A stretch of 64,000 nt of DNA from an uncultured bacterium (GTDB lineage Bacteria > Bacillota > Negativicutes > Acidaminococcales > Acidaminococcaceae). Position 1 is the first letter of the stretch. Each line of letters starts with the position of its first letter. Under the pieces are notes generated by a model that worked only from the letters and a program-made list of their open reading frames with translations, ran no database searches and was not told the origin of the DNA. The translations under genes were made by a program, and so were the position numbers. The stretch covers positions 22,276 through 86,275 of the forward strand of contig CAJMQS010000006.1 in NCBI GenBank assembly GCA_905215645.1, written 5' to 3'. This document shows positions 1 through 7,386 of the stretch, piece by piece.

Positions 1-2
1 CC

Positions 3-701
3 TGCCATTACCCGGGACAGGAAGGAGGCTTGGCAGGGATTTCGTTCCAGGCTCATCCCGGGGACATTATCGGCATTACGGGGCCGGTGGCCTGCGGGAA
101 GAGCCTGTTGGGGAAGGTGTTCCTTGACGAAGTGCCCTGGACCGGGACTCTGCTGTGCCATGGGGAGGATTTCCATACCCTGGACCGGGACCGGCGCCGG
201 AGCCTTGTTTCCTATCTGGGCCATGATCCGGAGCTCCTCAGCACTTCCATTGGGGAGAACATCGCCCTGGGAGACCCGGTGGATGTGGAAAAATTCCTGG
301 CCATGACCAATCTGGAAGAAGAGGTGGCGGCCATGCCCCAGGGAGCGGATACTCCGGTGGGCAGCGAAGGCACCCGGCTTTCCGGCGGGCAGCAGGCCCG
401 GATCGCCCTGGCCCGGACCCTGGCCCATGCCCGGTCCATCCTAGTATTGGATGATCCTTTTGCAGCGGTGGACCGGAAGGGCGAAACGAAGATCCTGGAA
501 AACATGCGCCAGGCCTTCCCGGACCGGGTGATCCTTCTGATTTCCCATCGGCTCACCCATTTCCCGGAATTCACCGGGGTGCTGTTCCTGGATCAGGGAC
601 GGGGAAGTTTCGGGACCCATGAGGAATTGATGCTCCAGGAGCCCGGCTATGCCCGGTTGGTGAAGCTCCAGCAGGAAGGGGTGGATCTGGATGAACAGTA
701 A
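3..701 (+). CDS. ABC exporter subunit A, ATP-binding part (5' end outside window)
   Basis: C-terminal nucleotide-binding domain of an ABC exporter; the reading frame is open back to the first base, so the membrane domain lies upstream of the window. Visible are a Walker A loop (GPVACGKS), a canonical LSGGQ signature and a Walker B ending LDD, followed by FAAVD (D-loop) and an SHR switch motif. The residue after Walker B is Asp where hydrolytic sites carry Glu, so its own ATP site is probably weak or non-hydrolytic. It overlaps the next ABC gene by 11 bp, which indicates a co-translated heterodimer. The TTG at 30 is not a credible start because the conserved domain begins before it. The transported substrate cannot be told from sequence. 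Confidence 0.88.
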   Translation, partial: CHYPGQEGGLAGISFQAHPGDIIGITGPVACGKSLLGKVFLDEVPWTGTLLCHGEDFHTLDRDRRRSLVSYLGHDPELLSTSIGENIALGDPVDVEKFLAMTNLEEEVAAMPQGADTPVGSEGTRLSGGQQARIALARTLAHARSILVLDDPFAAVDRKGETKILENMRQAFPDRVILLISHRLTHFPEFTGVLFLDQGRGSFGTHEELMLQEPGYARLVKLQQEGVDLDEQ

Positions 702-2331
702 GAATCCTGTATGGGAAAGCGTCAAAGGCACTCTCCGGGACCATCCCCGGTCCGGGGCCTTGGTGGCGGTCCTGGTGGTCCTTTCGGTGGCTACCTCTCT
801 TTTGCCGCCGCTGGTGCTGGAACGGGCGGTGGACAGCCTGACGGAAGGCCGGGGGATTCCCTGGCAGCTGGGGGTGCTGTACATCGGCCTCACGGTGCTG
901 TCGGACTGCTTCGAAACGGCCCAGAACGGGGCTATCACCCTGTTCGGGCAGAAGGTGACTCACGGGCTCCGGTCCACCCTGTGCGCCAAACTGGACCGGC
1001 TGCCGGCCCGGTACTTCACCGGCCATCCCAGCGGCCAGACCACGTCCATTTTTGTCAACGACGGGGACACCATCGATGCCCTGTATTCAGACGGGATCGT
1101 AGGGATGCTGGCGGATGCCTGCAAGCTGCTGGGGATTCTGTGGATCCTGTGGAGCCGGAGCCAGGGCCTGTTCTGGATCCTGTGCCTGCTGCTGCCCCTG
1201 ATGTTTGTGCTCACCCGGCACTTCCAGAAAGGGACCCTGGCCGCCCAGCGGGAAAACCGCCGGGCCATCGGACGAGTGAACAGCCATGTGCCGGAGACCA
1301 TCCGGAACATCCGGACCATCCATTCCCTGGGGAAGGAACAGTATATGGAAGACCGGTATGATACCCTGATCACCGACAGCTTCCGGGCCATCAACCGGGC
1401 CAATGTGTTCGACGGGATCTATTCTCCCATCATCCTTGTGACCCAGGCGGCGGTGGTGGCGGTGATCATGGTGGGAGCGGCCCTGGGCCCTGCCTGGGCG
1501 GATCTGTTCGGCCTTTCCGTAGGTTCTGCGGTCGCAGTGATCGCCTATGTGGGGAAGATCTTCGGGCCTCTGGAAAGCATCGGCATGGAGATCCAGAGCA
1601 TCCAGAGCGCCATGGCGGGGATCCAGCATATCGGAGAGTTCCTGGGGGAAGAAGAACAGGAACCTGTTTCTCCGGAACCGTTGCCGGAAGAAGTGAAGGA
1701 CAAGGCGGTGGCCTTTTCCCATGTGACTTTCGGGTATGATCCGGCTCAGCCTATCTTGAAGGACTTTTCCTGCAACCTGGAACCGGGGGAACAGGCCATC
1801 TTGATGGGCCCCAGCGGCTGCGGCAAAAGCACTCTGTTCAAACTGCTCCTGGGACTGTATGGACCGCAGCAAGGGACCGTGGCCCTGATGGGGTACCGGG
1901 CTGGGAGCCTGCCGGAAGAGAAAAAACGGAGCCTGTACGGTTGCGTAGAACAGGAATTTTCGGCTGTGCCTGGAACGGTAGGAGACCAGGTGACCCTGGG
2001 AGATGGATCGGTGACGGCGGACCAGGTGGACCGAGCCCTGGAACTGGTGGGACTGCGAGAGGCCGTGGACCGGCTGCCCCAGGGGAAGGATACTCTCATG
2101 GCAGATGGACTGTTCTCCCAGGGGGAACTCCAGCTGCTGAACATTGCCCGGGCCGTGGTCAAGGAACCCCGTCTGCTGCTGTTGGACGAAATCACTGCAA
2201 ACCTGGACAGCCAGACGGAAGAAAGGGTGCTGAAGGCCCTGGAACGGGCCGCCCAGGGCCGGACCGTCCTGAGCATCTCCCACCGGTTCTCCCGGATGAT
2301 GGAAGGGCAGAGGATCATCAGAATGGGGTAA
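691..2331 (+). CDS. ABC exporter subunit B, fused membrane and ATP-binding domains
   Basis: Complete 546-residue half-transporter. The N-terminal ~300 residues hold hydrophobic segments of the six-helix exporter fold. The C-terminal part has Walker A (GPSGCGKST) and Walker B LLLLDE with the catalytic Glu, then TANLD and SHRFS. The signature is degenerate: FSQGE instead of LSGGQ. Together with the Asp-for-Glu change in the partner, both defects fall in the same composite ATP site (partner Walker motifs plus this signature), the usual arrangement of asymmetric heterodimeric exporters. Starts inside the end of the upstream gene. Family is certain; substrate (drug, lipid or peptide) is not. Confidence 0.9.
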   Translation: MNSKNPVWESVKGTLRDHPRSGALVAVLVVLSVATSLLPPLVLERAVDSLTEGRGIPWQLGVLYIGLTVLSDCFETAQNGAITLFGQKVTHGLRSTLCAKLDRLPARYFTGHPSGQTTSIFVNDGDTIDALYSDGIVGMLADACKLLGILWILWSRSQGLFWILCLLLPLMFVLTRHFQKGTLAAQRENRRAIGRVNSHVPETIRNIRTIHSLGKEQYMEDRYDTLITDSFRAINRANVFDGIYSPIILVTQAAVVAVIMVGAALGPAWADLFGLSVGSAVAVIAYVGKIFGPLESIGMEIQSIQSAMAGIQHIGEFLGEEEQEPVSPEPLPEEVKDKAVAFSHVTFGYDPAQPILKDFSCNLEPGEQAILMGPSGCGKSTLFKLLLGLYGPQQGTVALMGYRAGSLPEEKKRSLYGCVEQEFSAVPGTVGDQVTLGDGSVTADQVDRALELVGLREAVDRLPQGKDTLMADGLFSQGELQLLNIARAVVKEPRLLLLDEITANLDSQTEERVLKALERAAQGRTVLSISHRFSRMMEGQRIIRMG

Positions 2332-2338
2332 ATGGATT

Positions 2339-2358
2339 GTCAACGGTCAGCTGACAGA
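2339..2358. repeat. Solo arm of the heptad-armed intergenic repeat family
   Basis: The stretch GTCAACGGTCAGCTGACAG matches the arm sequence of the larger element at 3491-3646. No matching inverted arm is seen before mscS, so this looks like a remnant or a half-element. Confidence 0.4.
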
Positions 2359-2426
2359 TTTTCATTTCTTTTTCACCTTCCATGGTGTAAAATATTCCAT
2401 TATGACTTTTACCTGCAAAGGAGCGG

Positions 2427-3470
2427 ATGGTTTTGCCGAAACGACTTACCTGGAACATACTGATGGAGGAATTCAAGAACGGGGGGCCCCATGTGCACAT
2501 GATGGCCTTCATCCTGTTCAATATCTTGGGGATCGCTCTCCTCCATTATGTGTTCAAGGGTCTCATCGCCTTTTTGTCCAAACATACCCGGGGGAGTAAA
2601 GAGACCTGGGAGAGCACTTTCCGGTTCATGCCCCTGCTTTTGGGGATGATGCTGGGGAGCAGCCTGACCAAGAATATCCTGGACCTGCCAAAATTCGTCC
2701 GGCACGGGCTGAACATGCACTTCCACAGTTTGGTGATCTTCACGGTGACCCTGTTTACGGCCCATCTCATTGCGGCCTATCTGAAATCCCGGCTGTCCAA
2801 AAGCGAGGAACGATCTTCTTCCATGTCCATCCTGGCCACCGTGGTAGATATCGGGGTGTACATGGTGGGGTTCCTGTTCATCCTGAATTCCTATGGCATT
2901 TCCATTTCGCCCCTCTTGACCGCTCTGGGGGCTGGCGGCCTGGCTTCCGCCCTAGCTCTCCAGGATACCTTGGCCAACCTGTTTTCCGGCATCACCACCA
3001 TCTTTTCCAAACAGGTGCGGATGGGGGACTACATCAAGCTGTCCAGCGGGGAATCCGGTCGAGTGGTGGATATGAACTGGCGGAACACCACCATCCGGAC
3101 CGCCACCGGGAACATGATCATCGTCCCCAACAAGAACATCGCTGCCAGCAACCTGACCAACTACGAGCAGCCTCTGGCGGAATGCACCATCACCATTCCC
3201 ATTACGGTGACCTATGACAATGACCTCCAGAAGGTGGAAGATGTGACCTTGGGCGTGGCCCGGTACGTCCTGGATAAAAGTGCCTATGGGGTCACCGGAT
3301 TCCAGCCTCAAGTCCGCTACGACCAGCTGGGGGACTACGGCATCCGGTTCCAAGTGGTGCTGCGGATCAAGAACATCCTGGATGAAGCCGCCCTCCGCCA
3401 TCAGTTCATCAAAGCCGTGTTCCGGAAGTACCAGGAAGAAGGAATCACCCTGCTGGTGAGACATGATTGA
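2427..3470 (+). CDS. mscS: MscS-family small-conductance mechanosensitive channel
   Basis: 347 residues. Three hydrophobic N-terminal stretches (about 20-150) precede the pore-lining helix around residues 165-190, rich in Gly and Ala (LGAGGLASALALQDTL), followed by the beta domain (GDYIKLSSGESGRVVDMNWRNTTIRT) and an alpha/beta C-terminal part. This is the MscS order. Such channels open on hypo-osmotic shock in the inner membrane. The ATG at 2427 is chosen because AAAGGAG lies 6-8 bases upstream. It is preceded by a ~95-base gap with a short GTCAACGGTCAGCTGACAG motif and appears to be its own transcription unit. Confidence 0.93.
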   Translation: MVLPKRLTWNILMEEFKNGGPHVHMMAFILFNILGIALLHYVFKGLIAFLSKHTRGSKETWESTFRFMPLLLGMMLGSSLTKNILDLPKFVRHGLNMHFHSLVIFTVTLFTAHLIAAYLKSRLSKSEERSSSMSILATVVDIGVYMVGFLFILNSYGISISPLLTALGAGGLASALALQDTLANLFSGITTIFSKQVRMGDYIKLSSGESGRVVDMNWRNTTIRTATGNMIIVPNKNIAASNLTNYEQPLAECTITIPITVTYDNDLQKVEDVTLGVARYVLDKSAYGVTGFQPQVRYDQLGDYGIRFQVVLRIKNILDEAALRHQFIKAVFRKYQEEGITLLVRHD

Positions 3471-3490
3471 GGGCTGCGCAGCAGCCCGGC

Positions 3491-3646
3491 CAACGGTCAG
3501 CTGTCAACGGTCAACGGCCAAAGGATACCAGATGGCTGCCCATCTGCTTTTGAACCTGCGGGCCCATCCTGGCCCCCGGTTTTCTCTATTTCAAAATCAA
3601 TTTACAAAAATTGATTTCCACCGGCCGCTGACCATTGACCGCTGAC
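3491..3646. repeat. Intergenic element with inverted heptad arms (GGTCAAC type)
   Basis: Left arm (3491-3519) is made of repeats of the form GGTCAAC/GGTCAGC. The right arm (3621-3646) is its reverse complement with about three mismatches over 24 bases. The core holds the palindrome-like AAATCAATTT...AAATTGATTT at 3593-3619. The same core appears in the elements at 16674 and 23831. It contains no credible gene; the short open frame through it has no ribosome-binding site and follows the repeat. Confidence 0.7.
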
Positions 3647-3674
3647 AAAAAAGGTGCCCGTAGGCACCTTTTTT
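3647..3674. terminator. Bidirectional rho-independent terminator
   Basis: AAAAAAGGTGCC CGTA GGCACCTTTTTT: a perfect stem with an A-run on one side and a T-run on the other. It can stop transcription from mscS (plus strand) and from the convergent TPR gene, whose stop codon touches it. Confidence 0.85.
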
Positions 3675-4689
3675 AGTATCCCAGCTTCTTCTTCAACCCT
3701 TCCATATCTTTCTCCGATAAGAAAGGACGGATCACATCCAGGTAATATTCCGCTTCTTTTTCCCGTCCGGCCTGGTGGCAGGTCTGGGCTCCGCCGGCAG
3801 CCAGCCGGAGGATTTCTACATTGGGCCCCAGGGGGATCCCTTCCTTCTGGGCAAAGGCCGCCAGGTCTTCCCGGGTGGCGGGCTTCCCATCCAGCTTCTG
3901 GGCTTCTGCCAGGGACTGGAGCTCTGTTTTGGCTTCTTCCGAATCCTGGTAGTTCAGGCTCAAGAGGAACGCATACCGGGCTCCCTGCCAGTCTTCCCGG
4001 TGGAGCAGCAGGGCCCCTTCATTCCGGTAGCAGCGGGCCAGATCCTGGGGACGGAAAGCCTGCTGGAAGGCTTCCCGGTTCACCCGGCCGAAGCTTTCCC
4101 AATCTTCTTCTTCTTTCAGCACGGCCAGGTAACAGGCTCGTAACGGGGCACTGGCTGGGTCCCATTTCAGTCCTTTTTCCAGGGCTTTCCTGGCTGCTTT
4201 CGTCCGGCCCTGGGCCAGTTCCAGTTCTCCCAGGGTGAGGTACAGGAGATGGAAGGGGAAGGGAGCCTGCTGGAGTTTTTTCTTCGGCTGGCAGAACTGC
4301 CGGTACAGCACCATTTCCATCGGCTCCGCAAAGGAGCGGAATTCCACTTCCGAATCAGGCTGGAACAGGGCCGAATGTTCCGCTTCCTGGAGATGGGGCT
4401 CCAGGACTTTCCGAGCTCCGTCGAAATCCTGGGCAACGGTGCGCTTCCGGGCTTCTTCCAGATCTTTCCGAAATTTCTCGAAGGCCTTGCTGAACATGTC
4501 AGCAAAATGCTGCCGGCTCTCTTCCGGCATCAGTTTGTACAGCAGCTGGCTGCAGGCCCGGCTGATCTCCCGGTGCAGGGGATGGTCCCGGTACAGTTCG
4601 ATGCAGCCTTGGAGATATTTGATGTCCTTCTGGGAATCTCCCGTCAGGTTGTCCGTGATCGATTTGATGATGGTATCCAATTCTTCCAT
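3673..4689 (-). CDS. TPR-repeat protein, cytoplasmic, function unknown
   Basis: 338 residues, no signal peptide or membrane segment. The central and C-terminal parts show helical repeats with tetratricopeptide spacing (for example LYLTLGELELAQGRTKAARKALEKGL and ARCYRNEGALLLHREDWQGARYAFLLSL), so a protein-interaction scaffold is likely. The start at 4689 follows GGAGG 10 bases upstream on the minus strand. It is divergent from the permease gene and convergent with mscS, hence a single-gene unit. No enzyme motif is seen and the partner is unknown. Confidence 0.75.
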   Translation of the reverse strand: MEELDTIIKSITDNLTGDSQKDIKYLQGCIELYRDHPLHREISRACSQLLYKLMPEESRQHFADMFSKAFEKFRKDLEEARKRTVAQDFDGARKVLEPHLQEAEHSALFQPDSEVEFRSFAEPMEMVLYRQFCQPKKKLQQAPFPFHLLYLTLGELELAQGRTKAARKALEKGLKWDPASAPLRACYLAVLKEEEDWESFGRVNREAFQQAFRPQDLARCYRNEGALLLHREDWQGARYAFLLSLNYQDSEEAKTELQSLAEAQKLDGKPATREDLAAFAQKEGIPLGPNVEILRLAAGGAQTCHQAGREKEAEYYLDVIRPFLSEKDMEGLKKKLGY

Positions 4690-4728
4690 GATGCAAAGCC
4701 TCCGATTTCTCCATGCAATATCTTCTTT

Positions 4729-4734
4729 ATTATA
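4729..4734 (-). promoter_or_regulatory. Probable -10 box of the TPR gene
   Basis: TATAAT on the minus strand about 40 bases upstream of the TPR start; the -35 region is weak (TCGCCT at 17-base spacing). Confidence 0.4.
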
Positions 4735-4773
4735 CAGGATAGCGGGGAAAAAGGCGAGGGCAGCCTACTGGTG

Positions 4774-4782
4774 TGTTATAAT
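4774..4782 (+). promoter_or_regulatory. Extended -10 promoter of the permease gene
   Basis: TG-T-TATAAT, 32 bases before the ATG at 4815. It lies back to back with the promoter of the divergent TPR gene in the 125-base gap. Confidence 0.55.
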
Positions 4783-4814
4783 GGTTCTATCTGAGACGCA
4801 GGGGAGGCAGCGGT

Positions 4815-6203
4815 ATGGTACAGCATGGGAAAGTATTCTTTTTGCTGGGAGGCCCCTGTCTCCTGCTCCTGGCCCGGTGCTTTTTGGCGGGAATCTTCGG
4901 AGTGTACGGCAGCTTGGCCATGGGAATCGCCCTGTGGATGATTTTCTGGTGGATCACCCGGCCGGTGGCCCTGACGGTCACCGCTCTCCTGCCGGTGGTG
5001 GCCAACGCCTTCTTTGCCTTGGCTCCCATGGACCAGATGCTGGCCCAGTACGCCTCCAGCAGCATTGTGCTGCTGTTTGCTGCCACCCTGTTGACCCTTC
5101 CCTGGGAAAGGATCGGGCTGGATCACCGGATTGCCCTGCGCTGCTTGGCTTTCATCGGGCCCACCATGAAGAGCCAGATCACAGTATGGTTCTTGGCGGC
5201 GGTCCTGTTTTCGGTGGTGCTGCCCAATGCGGTGGTAGTGGCTGTTTTCACTCCCACCGCCCTGGCCATGCTGAAGGCTGCCGGCTGTGAAGGGAAGGAC
5301 CCGGCAGCGGGGCCCATCCTCTGCGCCATCGTGTTCGGGGCTGCGGTGGGCGGCGTGGGGACTCCTGTAGGAGGAGCCATGGATGTGATCGCGGCCAACC
5401 TGTACCAGCAGGCCACCGGCCAAGAATTCCTCTTCACCCAATGGTTCCTGGATTTCCTGCCCTATCTGCTCCTGTCCGCTGGCTGTACCCTGGGCGTCCA
5501 GCTGCTGCTGCCGGAACCGGTCCATAAGCTCCAGGGGACACGGGAATACTTCCTCCAGGAATGCAGGCGGATGGGCCCCTTGAAGCGTGATGAAAAGATT
5601 TGCTTGGGACTTTTTGCCTTGGCCCTGGCCGGATCTTTCCTGCGGCCTCTCTATGCGGCGGCCCTGCCCGGCCTGCTGCCGGCCTATCTGTACGGAAGCC
5701 TGGGCTTTTTGCTGTTCTTCTTGGAGGGAGAAGATGGCAGGCCCCTTCTTTCCTGGGACTATGCACAGCAGCATATGATCTGGGGTGTCCTGATCCTTTT
5801 TGCCGGAGGTCTGGCCATGGGGAACCTGCTGGAAGCTTCCGGAGCCAACCGGAGCTTGGCCCAATGGACAGCGTCCCAGGCTCCTTCTCCCGGGCTGCCC
5901 CTCATTGCCGGGATCGTATGCTTGGCGGCTTTCCTCTCCGAAGTTTCCAGCATCACCATTTCTGCAGCCCTGACGGTCCCTTTGGTGATTTCTTACACCC
6001 AGAGTGCAGGGCTGCCCCTGCTGCCCTACTGGATGGCTGCGGTCATGGGCTTCAACGGGGCGTTCCTGCTGCCCACCGGGATCCGGGCCATCCCCTGCGG
6101 CGCCGGCCTCTCTTCCCGGGAGTTGTTCCGCCGGGGACTGCCGGTATTTGCGGTGCGGCTTTTGTGTGCAGTGGGGATGGGATGGCTTGCCGGGCTAGGT
6201 TGA
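4815..6203 (+). CDS. SLC13/DASS-like anion permease
   Basis: 462 residues and almost entirely hydrophobic, about 11-12 membrane spans. Two internally similar halves carry re-entrant-loop motifs at the places where DASS transporters have SNT signatures: LPNAVVVAVFTP with GGVGTPVGG in the first half, and SEVSSITISAALTVP with TGIRAIPCGAG in the second. The usual Asn of the second SNT is absent, so ion or substrate coupling may be altered. The start has GGGGAGG 8 bases upstream. The family usually moves dicarboxylates, sulfate or related anions with Na+; the substrate here is unknown. Confidence 0.75.
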   Translation: MVQHGKVFFLLGGPCLLLLARCFLAGIFGVYGSLAMGIALWMIFWWITRPVALTVTALLPVVANAFFALAPMDQMLAQYASSSIVLLFAATLLTLPWERIGLDHRIALRCLAFIGPTMKSQITVWFLAAVLFSVVLPNAVVVAVFTPTALAMLKAAGCEGKDPAAGPILCAIVFGAAVGGVGTPVGGAMDVIAANLYQQATGQEFLFTQWFLDFLPYLLLSAGCTLGVQLLLPEPVHKLQGTREYFLQECRRMGPLKRDEKICLGLFALALAGSFLRPLYAAALPGLLPAYLYGSLGFLLFFLEGEDGRPLLSWDYAQQHMIWGVLILFAGGLAMGNLLEASGANRSLAQWTASQAPSPGLPLIAGIVCLAAFLSEVSSITISAALTVPLVISYTQSAGLPLLPYWMAAVMGFNGAFLLPTGIRAIPCGAGLSSRELFRRGLPVFAVRLLCAVGMGWLAGLG

Positions 6204-6224
6204 CTCCCGGCGCATAGGGCCCTG

Positions 6225-6252
6225 TTGCCCCTGCCGCAGGCCCATGGTATAC
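6225..6252 (+). promoter_or_regulatory. Sigma-70-type promoter of the anchored unknown gene
   Basis: TTGCCC, 16-base spacer, TATACT. Transcription would begin near 6259, which rules out translation starts upstream of that point. Confidence 0.6.
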
Positions 6253-6284
6253 TGAATGGAATGAAGCAAAGGAGGCTGGCTGTT

Positions 6285-7331
6285 TTGCCCATGACGGAGA
6301 AGAAAAAGAAAAGATCCTGGCTCCGGTCCAAGATCACGTTCCTGGTACTGACCCTGGTGGTGATCTTGGGGGTGGTGGGGTACAATTACCGGACGGATAT
6401 CGAGATGCGCATCATCCACCTGAAGCCCCAGCCGGTGCAGAAAGTGGAACTGGGGAAACTGGGGCTCCAGCTCCAGCGGTTCAACACGCCGGAAATCACC
6501 AGCTACGATGTGGACAAGATCCTGAGCTTCGTGATCCGGGACGATAAATTCTATCTGGCCCTCCGGAGCCAGGACGGAGACAGCACAGCCGTCCAGGCTT
6601 ATGAGCGGAAGGAAGGGAGCCTGTTCCCCTTCCGGAATTTCGGGAAAAAAGGGACCTACACCATCCCGGAAAAGATGGTCCTCAGCGTGAACATCGCCGG
6701 CAATGGGGATGTGGTCTATGTGAAAAAAGGGCTCCATACCCTCCGGGACGGGAATGATATCATCAGCCTAAAGGGGAACACCACCGCCACCCGAGTGGCC
6801 TTCCTTCCAGGCTATGAGCAGGCCTATCTCTACGGCAACGATAATTTCACCTTGGCTGATTATCGGGACGGGGCCTTTGAAAAGAATCATCCATCCTTCC
6901 TCCACAACCGGACCAAACCTTTTGCCGGAGGCCTGACCCAGGTACGGGTCACAGGGAAGGGGATCATCTTCGGAGGAGGCCGGATCAAACCCAACGGGCT
7001 CAATATGGTGGAAGCCTTCACGCCCCAGGGCAAAGCTCTCCAGAGTTACGGCAGCCCTATCCAGACGGACAAGGATTCCATCTACAACCTGATCGATATG
7101 GCGGTACTGGACCATTATCTGGTGGTCATCGATGGGTTCACCTTGAAATTCTGGACCCGGGAAGGGCAGTATCTGGGGAACCTGAACAGTTCCAAGATGC
7201 TGGGGGACAACCTGAACTGTGCCAAACTGGCCCCCATCGACGGGAATACCTTGGGGATCCTGGCCTTTGTCCGGAATGCCCAGACCCGGCTGGTGGAAAT
7301 CAAGATCTTCGCACTGACGTTTCCGAGGTAA
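6285..7331 (+). CDS. Membrane-anchored extracytoplasmic protein, unknown function
   Basis: About 348 residues. A Lys/Arg-rich N-terminus (KKKKRSWLRSK) is followed by one hydrophobic helix (FLVLTLVVILGVVGYNY), so the rest faces the periplasm. The remainder has repeated short beta-rich units (for example FVIRDDKFYLALRSQDG, YLVVIDGFTLKFWTREGQYLG) of the kind seen in beta-propellers, but no named family is recognised. The start is a TTG at 6285, 9 bases after GGAGG; ATG 6291 or ATG 6261 are alternatives. It ends at a strong terminator. Confidence 0.6.
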   Translation: MPMTEKKKKRSWLRSKITFLVLTLVVILGVVGYNYRTDIEMRIIHLKPQPVQKVELGKLGLQLQRFNTPEITSYDVDKILSFVIRDDKFYLALRSQDGDSTAVQAYERKEGSLFPFRNFGKKGTYTIPEKMVLSVNIAGNGDVVYVKKGLHTLRDGNDIISLKGNTTATRVAFLPGYEQAYLYGNDNFTLADYRDGAFEKNHPSFLHNRTKPFAGGLTQVRVTGKGIIFGGGRIKPNGLNMVEAFTPQGKALQSYGSPIQTDKDSIYNLIDMAVLDHYLVVIDGFTLKFWTREGQYLGNLNSSKMLGDNLNCAKLAPIDGNTLGILAFVRNAQTRLVEIKIFALTFPR

Positions 7332-7334
7332 GCC

Positions 7335-7368
7335 GGGGGCTGCTGCTCATGCAGCAGCCCCCCCTTTT
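7335..7368 (+). terminator. Rho-independent terminator
   Basis: GGGGGCTGCTGC TCAT GCAGCAGCCCCC followed by CCTTTT; separates the anchored unknown from addB. One of the recurring GGGGCTGTTGC-type hairpins. Confidence 0.85.
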
Positions 7369-7386
7369 CACACGAAAGGAGCAACC

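Noticed and set aside
3463..3645. 60-codon frame between mscS and the TPR gene
   Set aside because: Runs through the repeat element and a hairpin, no Shine-Dalgarno, no similarity.
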